DNA from: JAMOBE01 sp039908285 | GTDB lineage: Bacteria > Pseudomonadota > Alphaproteobacteria > Rhodospirillales > Rhodospirillaceae | NCBI GenBank assembly: GCA_039908285.1 | Contig: JAMOBE010000030.1 | Coordinates: forward strand, 1-36,877 | Direction: 5' to 3' | DNA length: 36,877 bases | Shown here: piece after piece, positions 1 to 7,880 of the stretch | How the letters are laid out: each line of letters starts with the position of its first letter | Position numbering within the stretch: the stretch's first letter is position 1 | Made by a program: the position numbers and the translations under genes | Notes under the pieces: model-generated | Database searches by the model: none | What the model saw: only the letters and a program-made list of their open reading frames with translations | Told to the model about the DNA's origin: nothing

Positions 1-64
1 GTGCCAAAGGCACGTCTCCGACATGACGCGGCCTCCGGCCTTGGCTTTCGGCGCAGGGGCGCCG

Positions 65-106
65 GCCCGCGTCATGCCGAAGGCATGCCGTTGGCATGAC
101 GCGGGC
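65..106. repeat. Palindrome near the left edge
   Basis: A 14-bp perfect inverted repeat has arms at 65-78 and 93-106 around a 14-base centre that itself contains AGGCATGCC. It lies downstream of the minus-strand kinase ending at 168 and next to a second hairpin at 109-142. No gene is visible in 1-167. It may be part of a repetitive extragenic palindrome cluster; function is unknown. Confidence 0.6.
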
Positions 107-108
107 TC

Positions 109-142
109 GGTTTCCAGAAAATCCACGGATTTTCTGGAAACC
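109..142. repeat. Perfect 16-bp hairpin downstream of the EnvZ-like kinase
   Basis: The arms at 109-124 and 127-142 are perfect reverse complements with only two bases between them. The arm contains TTTCCAGAAAATCC. A similar hairpin (TTCCAGGAAGTC ... GACTTTCTGGA) follows rpsD at 19794-19829, so this looks like one dispersed family. Lying 26 bases past the kinase stop codon, it could end that transcript, but no strong T-run follows on the minus strand. Confidence 0.6.
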
Positions 143-167
143 GTATTATACGAGCGGAACCTTTGGA

Positions 168-1499
168 TTATAGCGGCAGCCGCACCCGGGCTCGCAGGCC
201 GCCCATGGGGCTGTCCTCGAGCAGAATTTCGCCGCCGTGGCTGCGGGCCAGGTCGCGGGCGATGGTCAGGCCGAGGCCGACCCCGCCCGTCGCCGGGTTG
301 CGCGAGCCCTCTACCCGGTAGAAGGCCTTGAACACCTCCTCGCGCTTTTCCGCGGGGATGCCGGGGCCGTCGTCGTCGATGATGATCTCCACCACGTCGC
401 CCCGCTGCCCGGCCCGCACCGCCACATGCTCGGCATAGCGGATGGCGTTGCCGATCAGGTTGCCGAGGCAGCGGCCCACCGCGTCGGGCCGGACCGGCAC
501 CACCACGTCCCGCTCCACGTGCAGGTCGATGCGTCCGCCGTTGCGGCGAAAGCGGCCCACCACGTCCTCGACGATGCGCATCAGGCTGGCCGGACGGATG
601 GCCTCGGTGCCCTCGCCGCGGGCGAAGGCCAGGTAGCCCTCGACCATCCGCTCCATCTCGGCCACGTCCTCCGTCAGTTCCTCGACGCCCTCCAGCGCTC
701 CGGCCATCGCCAGTTGCAGCTTCATCCGCGTCAGGGGCGTGCGCAGGTCGTGGCTGACGCCGGCCAGCATTTCGGTGCGCTGGTCGATCTGGCGGCGGAT
801 GCGCTCCCGCATCAGGTTGAAGGCCTGACCGGCCTGGCGCACCTCCGCCGCGCCCTCGGGCTTGAAGGAGGGCACGTCGCGGCCCTTGCCGAAGCCATGG
901 GTCACCGCCGCCAGACGCCGGATCGGCCGCACCTGGTTGCGCATGAACAGGGTGGCGACCCCGAACAGCACCAGCGACGAGCCCACCATCCACAGCACGA
1001 AGATGTAGGTGGTGGAGGTGAACAGGCGCTTGCGCGAGGCCTCGAACCGCAGCACGCCGTCGACCATCTGGATGCTGACGCGGACGTCGCGCTGCGGCGT
1101 GGTGTCGATGGAAAACGGTTGTGCCACGCGGTCGCGCAGGGCCTGGGCCAGGGTGTCGGTGGCCAGGTCATCGCCGAGATCGGCGCCGATGACGTGGAGG
1201 ATGCCGCCCTCGTCCATCGTCACCTTGAGGTCCAGCGCTCCCGCCAGATCGACGAACCACGTCCGTCCGGCATCGTCGTCGGCATCGGCGAAGGTGCGAC
1301 GAGCCTCGACCACGGCGGTGATGTCGGCGGCCAGTCCCTGGGCGAGCTGGCGGGCGACGGTGGTCCAGTGCCGCTCGTAGAATACGAACGCCGACACCAC
1401 CTGAAGCAGAATCAGCGGCATCACCATGATCAGCAGCGACCGGCCGAGAAGGCCGCTCGGCACCAGCCGCTTGAGCCGTATCGTCCAACCCGTCAGCAT
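168..1499 (-). CDS. EnvZ-like sensor histidine kinase
   Basis: This 443-aa inner-membrane kinase is built like EnvZ. A first membrane helix lies at about residues 19-41, a periplasmic loop of about 120 residues follows, and a second helix lies at about 165-187. HAMP then leads to an H-box with phospho-acceptor His250 (GVSHDLRTPLTR). The ATPase domain shows an N-box (NLIGNAIRYA), a G1 box (DDDGPGIP) and a G2 box (GGVGLGLTIA). The expected function is to phosphorylate an OmpR-type regulator in response to an envelope or osmotic signal. No regulator gene lies upstream; the neighbour there is lptD, across a repeat-rich 235-base gap. The partner may lie left of the window or elsewhere. The family call is firm; the signal is unknown. 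Confidence 0.9.
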   Translation of the reverse strand: MLTGWTIRLKRLVPSGLLGRSLLIMVMPLILLQVVSAFVFYERHWTTVARQLAQGLAADITAVVEARRTFADADDDAGRTWFVDLAGALDLKVTMDEGGILHVIGADLGDDLATDTLAQALRDRVAQPFSIDTTPQRDVRVSIQMVDGVLRFEASRKRLFTSTTYIFVLWMVGSSLVLFGVATLFMRNQVRPIRRLAAVTHGFGKGRDVPSFKPEGAAEVRQAGQAFNLMRERIRRQIDQRTEMLAGVSHDLRTPLTRMKLQLAMAGALEGVEELTEDVAEMERMVEGYLAFARGEGTEAIRPASLMRIVEDVVGRFRRNGGRIDLHVERDVVVPVRPDAVGRCLGNLIGNAIRYAEHVAVRAGQRGDVVEIIIDDDGPGIPAEKREEVFKAFYRVEGSRNPATGGVGLGLTIARDLARSHGGEILLEDSPMGGLRARVRLPL

Positions 1500-1522
1500 G
1501 TCATACCTGAGAGCCTGATCTT

Positions 1523-1652
1523 ACCGTGTCGTGAAGTGACAATCAGCGTGTCCGCTTGACGAAAAAGGCGCAACACGGATAAACACGGATGGCAGAGGAG
1601 CCAGGATCAAACTCCGTTCTCATCCGTGTTGCGCCTTCTTTCTTTGGTCCGC
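1523..1652. repeat. Dispersed ACACGGAT element, copy 1
   Basis: The block at 1523-1555 matches 14856-14888 at 32 of 33 positions. It is followed by AACACGGATAAACACGGATG and then an inverted copy: AGGCGCAACACGGAT at 1566-1580 pairs with its exact complement at 1622-1636. The element sits just upstream of the EnvZ-like kinase and downstream of lptD. Copy 2, at 14856-15117, has a much longer stem and also precedes a sensor kinase gene. Confidence 0.7.
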
Positions 1653-1707
1653 AAGGCTGGTGATCGGTTCGTGACCTATCGCGGCGGAGCCGCAACTAAA
1701 AAGATTC

Positions 1708-1727
1708 GTATTACAGGTCAGTAATAC
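1708..1727 (-). terminator. Possible lptD terminator hairpin
   Basis: GTATTAC at 1708-1714 and GTAATAC at 1721-1727 form a 7-bp stem with a six-base loop, starting seven bases past the lptD stop codon. On the minus strand the stem is followed by GAATCTTTTTAG, a short T-rich stretch. The stem is AT-rich and weak, so this is tentative. Confidence 0.4.
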
Positions 1728-1734
1728 AGTAAGA

Positions 1735-3963
1735 TTACAACCCGGTCTGCACCTGGCCCAGACTTTTGAAGATCACCCGGAACATGAAGGTGGTGCCACC
1801 GTGGATGTCCCGGTCGGCGGTGAAGTCGTGGCCGACGTCGCTCAGAAACAGGAAGCACTCGTCCTCGTAGGTGAGGCCAACGTTGGTGTTGACTGGCCCG
1901 CCGTTGCTGGCCAGGTTGTAGCGATACCCGACACCGAGGCGCCAGTACTGGGTCAGATGCGAGGAGACCTGGAGGGCCAATTCCTCGCGATCGCCGAACT
2001 CGGCCCCCTCGGTCTTCGGCTTGCGGACCTGGACGTAGTTGGCGGAGACCCGCAGCGGCTTCGGGCCGGCGCCCAGGGTGATCTCGTTGCGCTGGGGTGA
2101 CAGGTCCTCCCGCGCCAGGCGAAAGCGGTAGAGGAGATTGAGATTGCCGTAGGGGGCGATGTCGACCCGTCCCACGTAGTCGGACAGTTTGTTCTCAAGG
2201 CCGGTCTCGCCGCCGAAGGCCTTGTGGTCCACGTGACTGCGGATGGTCTGTCCCACCAGCACCGACGTATGGCCGTTGTGGGGGCTGTAATCGCTGAAGT
2301 GCACGCCGTAATTGATGCGCGGCCCGGTCTCGATGCGGTCGAGGCCGGTGAAGCGGTTGCGGCTGAACAGGTTCGTGTCGTCGAACTCGAAGTCGCGGCT
2401 GTCGCTGTTCGGGATCTTGTAGGTGTTGCCGCCCGGGGGACTCGCCGCCGCGGTGACGATGGGCTCGAGGACCTGGTGGGACTCGCCGACGTCGCGGGCG
2501 AATGGATAGCGCCAGTCTAGGGCCACCTCGGGATTGACCCGACCCGTCATGCCGGTGAACTTCGGCCGGTTGTTGAGGTAGAGATCGCCGATGTGATAGG
2601 CATCGCCGCGCAACGTTGCGGAGAGCTTGTAGATGTCTCCGGCCGGTGCCGTATAGGGCAGGGACCAGCCGCCGATGACGGACACGCGGCGGCTGTCGGC
2701 GGCCCGTTCGTGTTCCAGCACCAGGGCGTTGGCGTCGAGGGTCCAGTACCCCCCGTGACGCCCCGGATCTCCCATGTAGTTGTAGTCCATCACCGGCATG
2801 ACGATGGGTGTCAGGGAGGAGTTCGCTCCCCGGCGCAAGCCCTGGAAGGTGTAGGCGCTGGTCCCGAAGTAGCTGCGGCGGCCGAAGAAGCCCTCCATGG
2901 TGCCGCGGGTGGTGAGCCAGGGCTTGTTGCCGAAGCCATAGCGGCGCATGTAGGTGTCGTCAGTGGTGCGGTCGATCTGCACGTCGCTGCGCCAGACGTC
3001 GTTGAACTCGTACTTGTTCCGGCTCTGGATATGACCGCGCACTTCCCTGCGGCTGTCGCGGGTGATGCTGGCGCCGGTCTTGGTCTCTCCCTTGTCGAAG
3101 CGCTGGCGGTACTCGCCGGAGAGCACCGGCCCCTCGCTCGCGGTCAGCACCGGCGTGAAGGTGAAGTCCGAACTCGGTCCGAGTTCCCAGAAATAGGGGA
3201 GCCGCAGCGTGGCGCCCAGGTTCTTGGTCCCGCCCCAGGTGGGCGGCAGGAACCCGCTGCGGCGCTTCACGCTGGGGTCGGGGTGGGAGAGATAGGGGGT
3301 ATAGGCCACCGGCTGGCCGAACATCTCGATCCAGGCGTCGTGATACTCCACCTGGTGCGCGGTCTCGTCCTGCGTCACCGTTTCCGCCTTGATCTGCCAC
3401 ACCGGCGGCCGTTCGGGGTCGTCGCGGCAGGGCTGGCAGGGCGAGTAGACCGCCCGGGTCATTTCGTTGCGGCCGCTGCCGTCGCGCCTGGCTTCGAGCG
3501 CCGCCACCCGCGACCGGTCGGCCATCAGCAGGCGGATGTTCTTCGCGATGCCCTTCTTCAGGTCGCCGGTCAGCTCGGTGTATTCGGCGAACATCACCGA
3601 GCCGTCGGGATTGACGAGGGAGACATTGCCGGAGGCGGTCACCACGTCCTGTCGACTGTTGTAGCTCACCGTATCGGCCAGCAGCACCCGATCCTGATAG
3701 GTGACCTCCACATGGCCGCGCGCCGTCGCCGTTCCCAGTTCGCGGTCGTAGTCCATCTCGTCGGCGGTGATCAGGACCGGAGGCTCGTCCGTGGTCTGAC
3801 CGGCCCCCGGGGGCTCCGCACCCTGAGCCGCCGCCAATCCGGACCAGGGGAACGCCACCAGCCCGGCGCACACCACCAGCATGGCGAAAGCCCCCCCCTC
3901 ACCCAACCCTCTCCCCCCGAAGAGGGGGGGAGAGGGCATTTTTTGCCTTCGGTGCAGGATCAT
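1735..3963 (-). CDS. lptD: LPS-assembly protein LptD (outer membrane)
   Basis: LptD is the outer-membrane barrel that, with LptE, inserts lipopolysaccharide into the outer leaflet. An exported N-terminus (hydrophobic core LVVCAGLVAFPW, then Ala-rich) leads to an OstA/LptA-like beta-jellyroll (PVLITADEMDYDRELGTATA onward). A Cys pair follows (YSPCQPC), then a barrel of about 500 residues with the alternating pattern typical of the family. At about 740 aa the length is normal. The gene follows lptF directly. The start is uncertain: ATG 3963 has AGAGG six bases upstream, GTG 3969 is also possible, and ATG 3882 has a G-rich Shine-Dalgarno supplied by the palindrome at 3891-3944. If 3963 is used, the palindrome is translated as PSPPLFGGRGLGEGG ahead of the signal core. 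Confidence 0.93.
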   Translation of the reverse strand: MILHRRQKMPSPPLFGGRGLGEGGAFAMLVVCAGLVAFPWSGLAAAQGAEPPGAGQTTDEPPVLITADEMDYDRELGTATARGHVEVTYQDRVLLADTVSYNSRQDVVTASGNVSLVNPDGSVMFAEYTELTGDLKKGIAKNIRLLMADRSRVAALEARRDGSGRNEMTRAVYSPCQPCRDDPERPPVWQIKAETVTQDETAHQVEYHDAWIEMFGQPVAYTPYLSHPDPSVKRRSGFLPPTWGGTKNLGATLRLPYFWELGPSSDFTFTPVLTASEGPVLSGEYRQRFDKGETKTGASITRDSRREVRGHIQSRNKYEFNDVWRSDVQIDRTTDDTYMRRYGFGNKPWLTTRGTMEGFFGRRSYFGTSAYTFQGLRRGANSSLTPIVMPVMDYNYMGDPGRHGGYWTLDANALVLEHERAADSRRVSVIGGWSLPYTAPAGDIYKLSATLRGDAYHIGDLYLNNRPKFTGMTGRVNPEVALDWRYPFARDVGESHQVLEPIVTAAASPPGGNTYKIPNSDSRDFEFDDTNLFSRNRFTGLDRIETGPRINYGVHFSDYSPHNGHTSVLVGQTIRSHVDHKAFGGETGLENKLSDYVGRVDIAPYGNLNLLYRFRLAREDLSPQRNEITLGAGPKPLRVSANYVQVRKPKTEGAEFGDREELALQVSSHLTQYWRLGVGYRYNLASNGGPVNTNVGLTYEDECFLFLSDVGHDFTADRDIHGGTTFMFRVIFKSLGQVQTGL
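3891..3944. repeat. CCCTCTCCCCC/GGGGGAGAGGG palindrome, copy 1
   Basis: The arms at 3907-3918 and 3925-3936 (12 bp, perfect) are preceded by CCCCTCACCCAA and followed on the plus strand by CATTTTTT. It matches copies at 9413-9448, 26112-26153 and 26184-26227. It lies across the 5' end of lptD, where it is either leader carrying the Shine-Dalgarno for ATG 3882 or coding sequence for the LptD N-terminus. The T-run faces plus, opposite to lptD. Confidence 0.8.
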
Positions 3964-3973
3964 CTCCACCCTC

Positions 3974-5107
3974 TCACCCCGGAACTACGGTGGCTGCCGC
4001 CCTGGACCATGGCAGGGTGATGCGGCGGTCGTGCCGCAGCAGCACGATCAGCCCGATGACCACCGGCAGCAGGGCGGTCACGTACAGGAGTGGAATCGAC
4101 GACAGGTGCTTGGTGGCCAGGTTGCCGGCACCCAGCGCCGCCGCCTCCACCGCGATCATCAGGCCGACCGCCACCAGGATGCGGGCGCCGTGGCCCCGGC
4201 GGTTGAAGGAGCCGCTGAGCAGGGTGGCGAGGGCGATGACGACGAAGGTCAGATTATAGAGCGGGTTGACGATCCGCTGATGCGCCTCGACCCGGAAGCG
4301 CCGGACGTCGATCGGCTGGACGCCGTCCGCCTCGGACAAGGTAAGAAGCTCTCGCATCGGCCTCTCGCGGGCGTCACGGAAGCGGATGTCCTCCGGATCG
4401 CCGATGGAACTCAACTCGACATTGTAGCTGTCGAAATAGAGCAGCGAAAGGTCATTCTCCCCTGTCCTGACTTCCTGACGGTTGCCGTTGACCATCAGGA
4501 CTCGCGGCCCCTGTTCGCCGAAGGCCAGCACGCCGCGCTCGGCCATCATGGTGACGGAGCGGTTAGGGCTGCGCTTGTCGTGGACCAGGATGCCGAGCAG
4601 CTCACCCTCCGGCGAGCGTGAGCGGATATAGACCGTCAGGTTGGGGGAAATCTCGGTGAACATCCCCTCCTGGAGGAGGATGGCGGACATGTCGTTGCGG
4701 ATGGTCCACTGCATCTCGCGGAAGCGTTCCACGGATCTCGGCACCAGGGACACTGTCAAGGCATACCCCCCGATGGCCAGCACCGAGGCCAGAACCAGGG
4801 CGGCCCTGGCCAATCCGAAGTCGCTCATCCCCGCCGCACGCAGGACCACCAGTTCACGGTCGGTGTTCAGCCGGTTGTAGGTGAACAGCACGACCGCGAA
4901 AAGGGAAATCGGCACGATGATGACGAGAAAATTCGGCAGCAGCAGCAGGGTCAGCCGCAGGAAGGTGCCGATGGACAGCCCCTTCTTGACGATCAGCTCG
5001 ACGAAGCGCAGCGACTGGGTCAGCCACAGGATACAGGCCATCCCCAGGGCGACGAGGAACGTCCCCACCGAAATCTGCCGGAGGATATAGCGCGTGATGG
5101 CCGCCAT
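3974..5107 (-). CDS. lptF: LPS export ABC permease LptF (YjgP/YjgQ family)
   Basis: LptF is one of the two permease subunits of the inner-membrane LptB2FG complex, which extracts LPS and drives it along the Lpt bridge. The 377-aa protein begins MAAITRYILRQ. It has three N-terminal membrane helices (about 14-32, 52-78, 97-120), a periplasmic beta-jellyroll of about 160 residues and three C-terminal helices. WLTQSLRFVELIV and DRELVVLRAAGMS are typical of alphaproteobacterial LptF rather than LptG. In-frame codons upstream of 5107 cross a perfect palindrome and the end of the neighbouring gene, so they are unlikely to be translated. lptD follows within about ten bases. The usual lptG partner is missing from the expected place between the two. 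Confidence 0.92.
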   Translation of the reverse strand: MAAITRYILRQISVGTFLVALGMACILWLTQSLRFVELIVKKGLSIGTFLRLTLLLLPNFLVIIVPISLFAVVLFTYNRLNTDRELVVLRAAGMSDFGLARAALVLASVLAIGGYALTVSLVPRSVERFREMQWTIRNDMSAILLQEGMFTEISPNLTVYIRSRSPEGELLGILVHDKRSPNRSVTMMAERGVLAFGEQGPRVLMVNGNRQEVRTGENDLSLLYFDSYNVELSSIGDPEDIRFRDARERPMRELLTLSEADGVQPIDVRRFRVEAHQRIVNPLYNLTFVVIALATLLSGSFNRRGHGARILVAVGLMIAVEAAALGAGNLATKHLSSIPLLYVTALLPVVIGLIVLLRHDRRITLPWSRAAATVVPG

Positions 5108-5129
5108 GCCGGGAGTATACCCGGCCCTC

Positions 5130-5188
5130 CGTATTGCTGACCCCGAGAATCTTCGCGGCGCGCGAAGATTCTCGGGGTCAGCAATACG
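5130..5188. repeat. Perfect 28-bp inverted repeat between the sulfite reductase gene and lptF
   Basis: The arms at 5130-5157 and 5161-5188 are exact reverse complements with a 3-base centre. The arm reads CGTATTGCTGACCCCGAGAA and continues for eight bases. It lies between two minus-strand genes, 23 bases before the lptF start. It could end the upstream transcript or shield the lptF message, though no T-run follows. It shares no obvious sequence with the other palindrome families here. Confidence 0.8.
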
Positions 5189-5246
5189 ACTCCCTTTTTG
5201 GTTGCGACCAACGGCCGCGATAGGGTCGCGAGAGCAAAAATCGGTT

Positions 5247-6929
5247 CTATGCACCCTGTCCGTTCGGCGCCGCACCGTCCGACGCCATGATCGCGGCGCG
5301 GAACGGCTCCGGTCCCAGCCGCCGCCAGGTGTCGAGGAAGCCCTCGTCCCGCAGGCGTCGACCGACGTAGGTCTCGATGATGCGCTCCACCGCATCCACC
5401 ACCCTGGCCCGGGGCAGCGGCGGGCCGATCGGCTCGCCGAGGGCGGCGTCGACTCCGGAATTACCGCCGAGCAGGATCTGGAAGTGATCCTCGCCCGCCC
5501 GCTCGACGCCGAGGAGGCCGATGGCTCCGGCGCAATGGCGGCCGCAGCCGCCGGCGCACCCCGAGATCGTGATCCCGAGCGGCCCGATGTGGCGCTGCCG
5601 CTGCAGGTCATCGAGTCGACGGCTGATGGTCTGGGCCAGGGGCATGGTGCGGGTCGTGGCCAGGGGGCAGTAGTCCAGTCCGGGACAGCTGACGATGTCG
5701 CTCACCAGCCCGACGTTGGGAGTCGCAAGCTCGATCTGGATCAGGGCGAGCCACAGCGCATGCAGGTTGGCGGCGAGGACGTGGGGAAAGGCCACATTCT
5801 GGTCATGGGTGAGGCGAATCTCGCCCTGGCTGAAGCGGTCGGCCAATCCCGCCAGCAGATCCATCTGCTCCCAGCCGATGTTGCCCGGCACGCCACCGGC
5901 CGTCTTCAGCGACACGACGACGATGGCGCGTCCCGGATCCCGGTGAGCCAGGGCGCAGGTGGCCAGCCAGTGACCGAACGCCGGATCCCGGGCCACGGCG
6001 TCCCTGAGGCCGGGAACCGGCGCATCCGGAGTCACGGGGTAGGGAAGCGCGAACTCCCGGGCGATGAGGTCGATGTCCGTGGTGCAGAGCAGCGAGTCGC
6101 GGTCGTGGCAGCGGGGCCACTCCGCCTCCACCTGCCGGATGAATCCGGCAACGCCCACGTCACGGATCACCACGGCAAGCCGGTGCTCGGGCCGGCCGTC
6201 GCCGCCGACGTGCCGGTCGCAGACCCGGACGATCGCTTCCAGGTAGGACGGCAGGTCGGCTTCCTGCAGGAAGGGGCGGATGGTGACGCCCACACTGGGT
6301 GTCCGGCCATGACTGCCGCCGGCCAGCACCTCGAATCCGATCAGGCCGTCGGCGTTGCGGCGGGCGATGAACCCGAGGTCGTGAAAGCGCGACAACGCCC
6401 GGTCGTCGTGGGAACCGGCGACGGCGATGGCGAGACCCTGGGTCACGTGGGCCAGATCAGGGTGAGCCTGGGCCCACTGCTGGATGATCTCGCAGTAGAT
6501 GCGGGGGTCCTCGACCTCGCCTTCGGCCACTCCGGCGAAGGGATCGGTGGTGAGGGTGCGGACGCCACTGGCGCCCGGCGTCAGGACGTGAAGTTCCACC
6601 GCCGCCAGGTCCCTGACGATGCTGGGCACATCCCGAAGCTTCGGCCAGTGGAAGCGGACGCTCTGGGAGGTGGTGACATGGAGATAGCCGCGATCATAGT
6701 GTCGCGCCACGTCGGCCAGCCGGCGCATCTGCCGCGAGGACAGCGTGCCATAGGGAATGGCGACCCGCAGCATGTAGGCCTGGCACTGGAGATAGACGCC
6801 GTTCATGGTCGGTGACGGGCGGACGACCTGCCCGGCCGGCTCGCCGTCGAGACGACGGCGCACCTTGGCGCGGAACTCTCCGACCTTCCGGGTAACGAGG
6901 GTGCGGTCGTATTCGGTCTGCCGGTACAT
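5247..6929 (-). CDS. Siroheme [4Fe-4S] sulfite/nitrite reductase (hemoprotein)
   Basis: This cytoplasmic enzyme performs the six-electron reduction of sulfite to sulfide, or of nitrite to ammonia. At 560 aa it has the usual two ferredoxin-like half-domains and two siroheme-binding repeats. The cluster and siroheme ligands are complete: CPGLDYC (C-X5-C, residues 415-421) and CAGGC (C-X3-C, 458-462). HVTTSQSVRFHW is the substrate/siroheme region. The start at ATG 6929 follows GGAAGGA at good spacing and gives MYRQTEYDRTLV, usual for the family. No flavoprotein, PAPS reductase or nitrite reductase small subunit lies beside it, so a ferredoxin-type donor is likely. Assimilatory sulfite reduction is favoured, but nitrite reduction cannot be excluded. 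Confidence 0.88.
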   Translation of the reverse strand: MYRQTEYDRTLVTRKVGEFRAKVRRRLDGEPAGQVVRPSPTMNGVYLQCQAYMLRVAIPYGTLSSRQMRRLADVARHYDRGYLHVTTSQSVRFHWPKLRDVPSIVRDLAAVELHVLTPGASGVRTLTTDPFAGVAEGEVEDPRIYCEIIQQWAQAHPDLAHVTQGLAIAVAGSHDDRALSRFHDLGFIARRNADGLIGFEVLAGGSHGRTPSVGVTIRPFLQEADLPSYLEAIVRVCDRHVGGDGRPEHRLAVVIRDVGVAGFIRQVEAEWPRCHDRDSLLCTTDIDLIAREFALPYPVTPDAPVPGLRDAVARDPAFGHWLATCALAHRDPGRAIVVVSLKTAGGVPGNIGWEQMDLLAGLADRFSQGEIRLTHDQNVAFPHVLAANLHALWLALIQIELATPNVGLVSDIVSCPGLDYCPLATTRTMPLAQTISRRLDDLQRQRHIGPLGITISGCAGGCGRHCAGAIGLLGVERAGEDHFQILLGGNSGVDAALGEPIGPPLPRARVVDAVERIIETYVGRRLRDEGFLDTWRRLGPEPFRAAIMASDGAAPNGQGA

Positions 6930-7193
6930 CACTCGAGTCCTTCCATGACCAGGGGAACTGGGCAATCAGGTGGAGTCGAAAGCGGGCAGTGAACGACATG
7001 CCGTCAAATGGTCGTAGCCAACCGGGGGGTATCTCTGGAAGGAACTTCGCGCTACCATCCCACCCGGATAGCGACCATGAGACATGGCTCAAGGCCCATG
7101 GTCAAGGATATTGGCGTCACCATGCGGTTTGCCAGCCCCCCCCTGGACTCCAGACGGGATCCGGGGCTGGGCCAGGGGGAGAGGGGAGGGACT

Positions 7194-7790
7194 ATGATGG
7201 GATTGGGCGCAAGGACAGCGGCCATGCTGGCGATCGGCACTCTGCTTCTGATGGGCGGCCTCGAGGGCTGTTCACCGACGGGGGCGGCCCTCGGCATCAC
7301 CAGCATCGAGAGCGACGACCGCACCCTGCGGGAGCAGACCCTGGACGCCGAGATCCGCATCTCCCTCAACAAGATGATGTTCGAGGCCGACTCCCGGATC
7401 TATCGCGCGGTGGGCATCCAGGTGTGGGAGGGGCGGGTGGCCCTGACCGGCGCCGTCAGCCGCCCCGAGGATCGGGACCGGGTCATCGCCATTGCCAAGA
7501 GCATCTCGGGCGTCAAGGCGGTGATCGACGAAATCCAGATCGCCGACGAGGCCACCCTCGGCAGCTTCATCAACGACACGGTGATCGAGGAAAGGCTGAA
7601 GACCCGCCTGCTGGTGTCCGAGGACCTGCAGAAGGTCAACGTCTCCATCCGCGCGGTCAACGGCGTCGTCTACCTGCTGGGCGTCGCCCACACCCAGGAG
7701 GAACTGGACCGGGTGATCCAGCAGGCCCGCGACATCGACGCCGTCCGCAAGGTGGTGGATCACGTCAGGATCCGCCCGAAACGGCAGTGA
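7194..7790 (+). CDS. Double-BON-domain lipoprotein (OsmY/YraP-like)
   Basis: This 198-aa predicted lipoprotein has a hydrophobic signal sequence ending in a lipobox with Cys26 (MGGLEGC). Two BON domains follow at about residues 47-117 and 125-195, each with the typical valine-rich core and glycine (WEGRVALTGAVSRPEDRDRV; INGVVYLLGVAHTQEELDRV-like). BON proteins bind membranes or phospholipids and often help keep the outer membrane intact or appear under osmotic stress. The start at ATG 7194, or the adjacent 7197, follows GAGGGGAGGG. In-frame codons upstream would bury the signal peptide and are rejected. It is a single gene with its own terminator at 7845-7868. The 264 bases between it and the divergent reductase gene hold no gene I can support. 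Confidence 0.88.
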   Translation: MMGLGARTAAMLAIGTLLLMGGLEGCSPTGAALGITSIESDDRTLREQTLDAEIRISLNKMMFEADSRIYRAVGIQVWEGRVALTGAVSRPEDRDRVIAIAKSISGVKAVIDEIQIADEATLGSFINDTVIEERLKTRLLVSEDLQKVNVSIRAVNGVVYLLGVAHTQEELDRVIQQARDIDAVRKVVDHVRIRPKRQ

Positions 7791-7844
7791 GCCGCGCGCT
7801 TTCCAAATGCATGCCTGCATCCAGTATGAAAAGTTCCGGGGAGC

Positions 7845-7868
7845 ACGAGGGGCCCCTCGGCCCCTCGT
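7845..7868 (+). terminator. Rho-independent terminator of the BON lipoprotein gene
   Basis: ACGAGGGGCC (7845-7854) and GGCCCCTCGT (7859-7868) form a perfect 10-bp stem with a 4-base loop, followed by CCTTTCCTTTCTT. It lies between convergent genes and may serve both. Confidence 0.75.
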
Positions 7869-7880
7869 CCTTTCCTTTCT

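Noticed and set aside
5108..5611. Upstream extension of lptF
   Set aside because: The extension crosses the 59-base palindrome and the 3' part of the reductase gene. ATG 5107 gives the family N-terminus.
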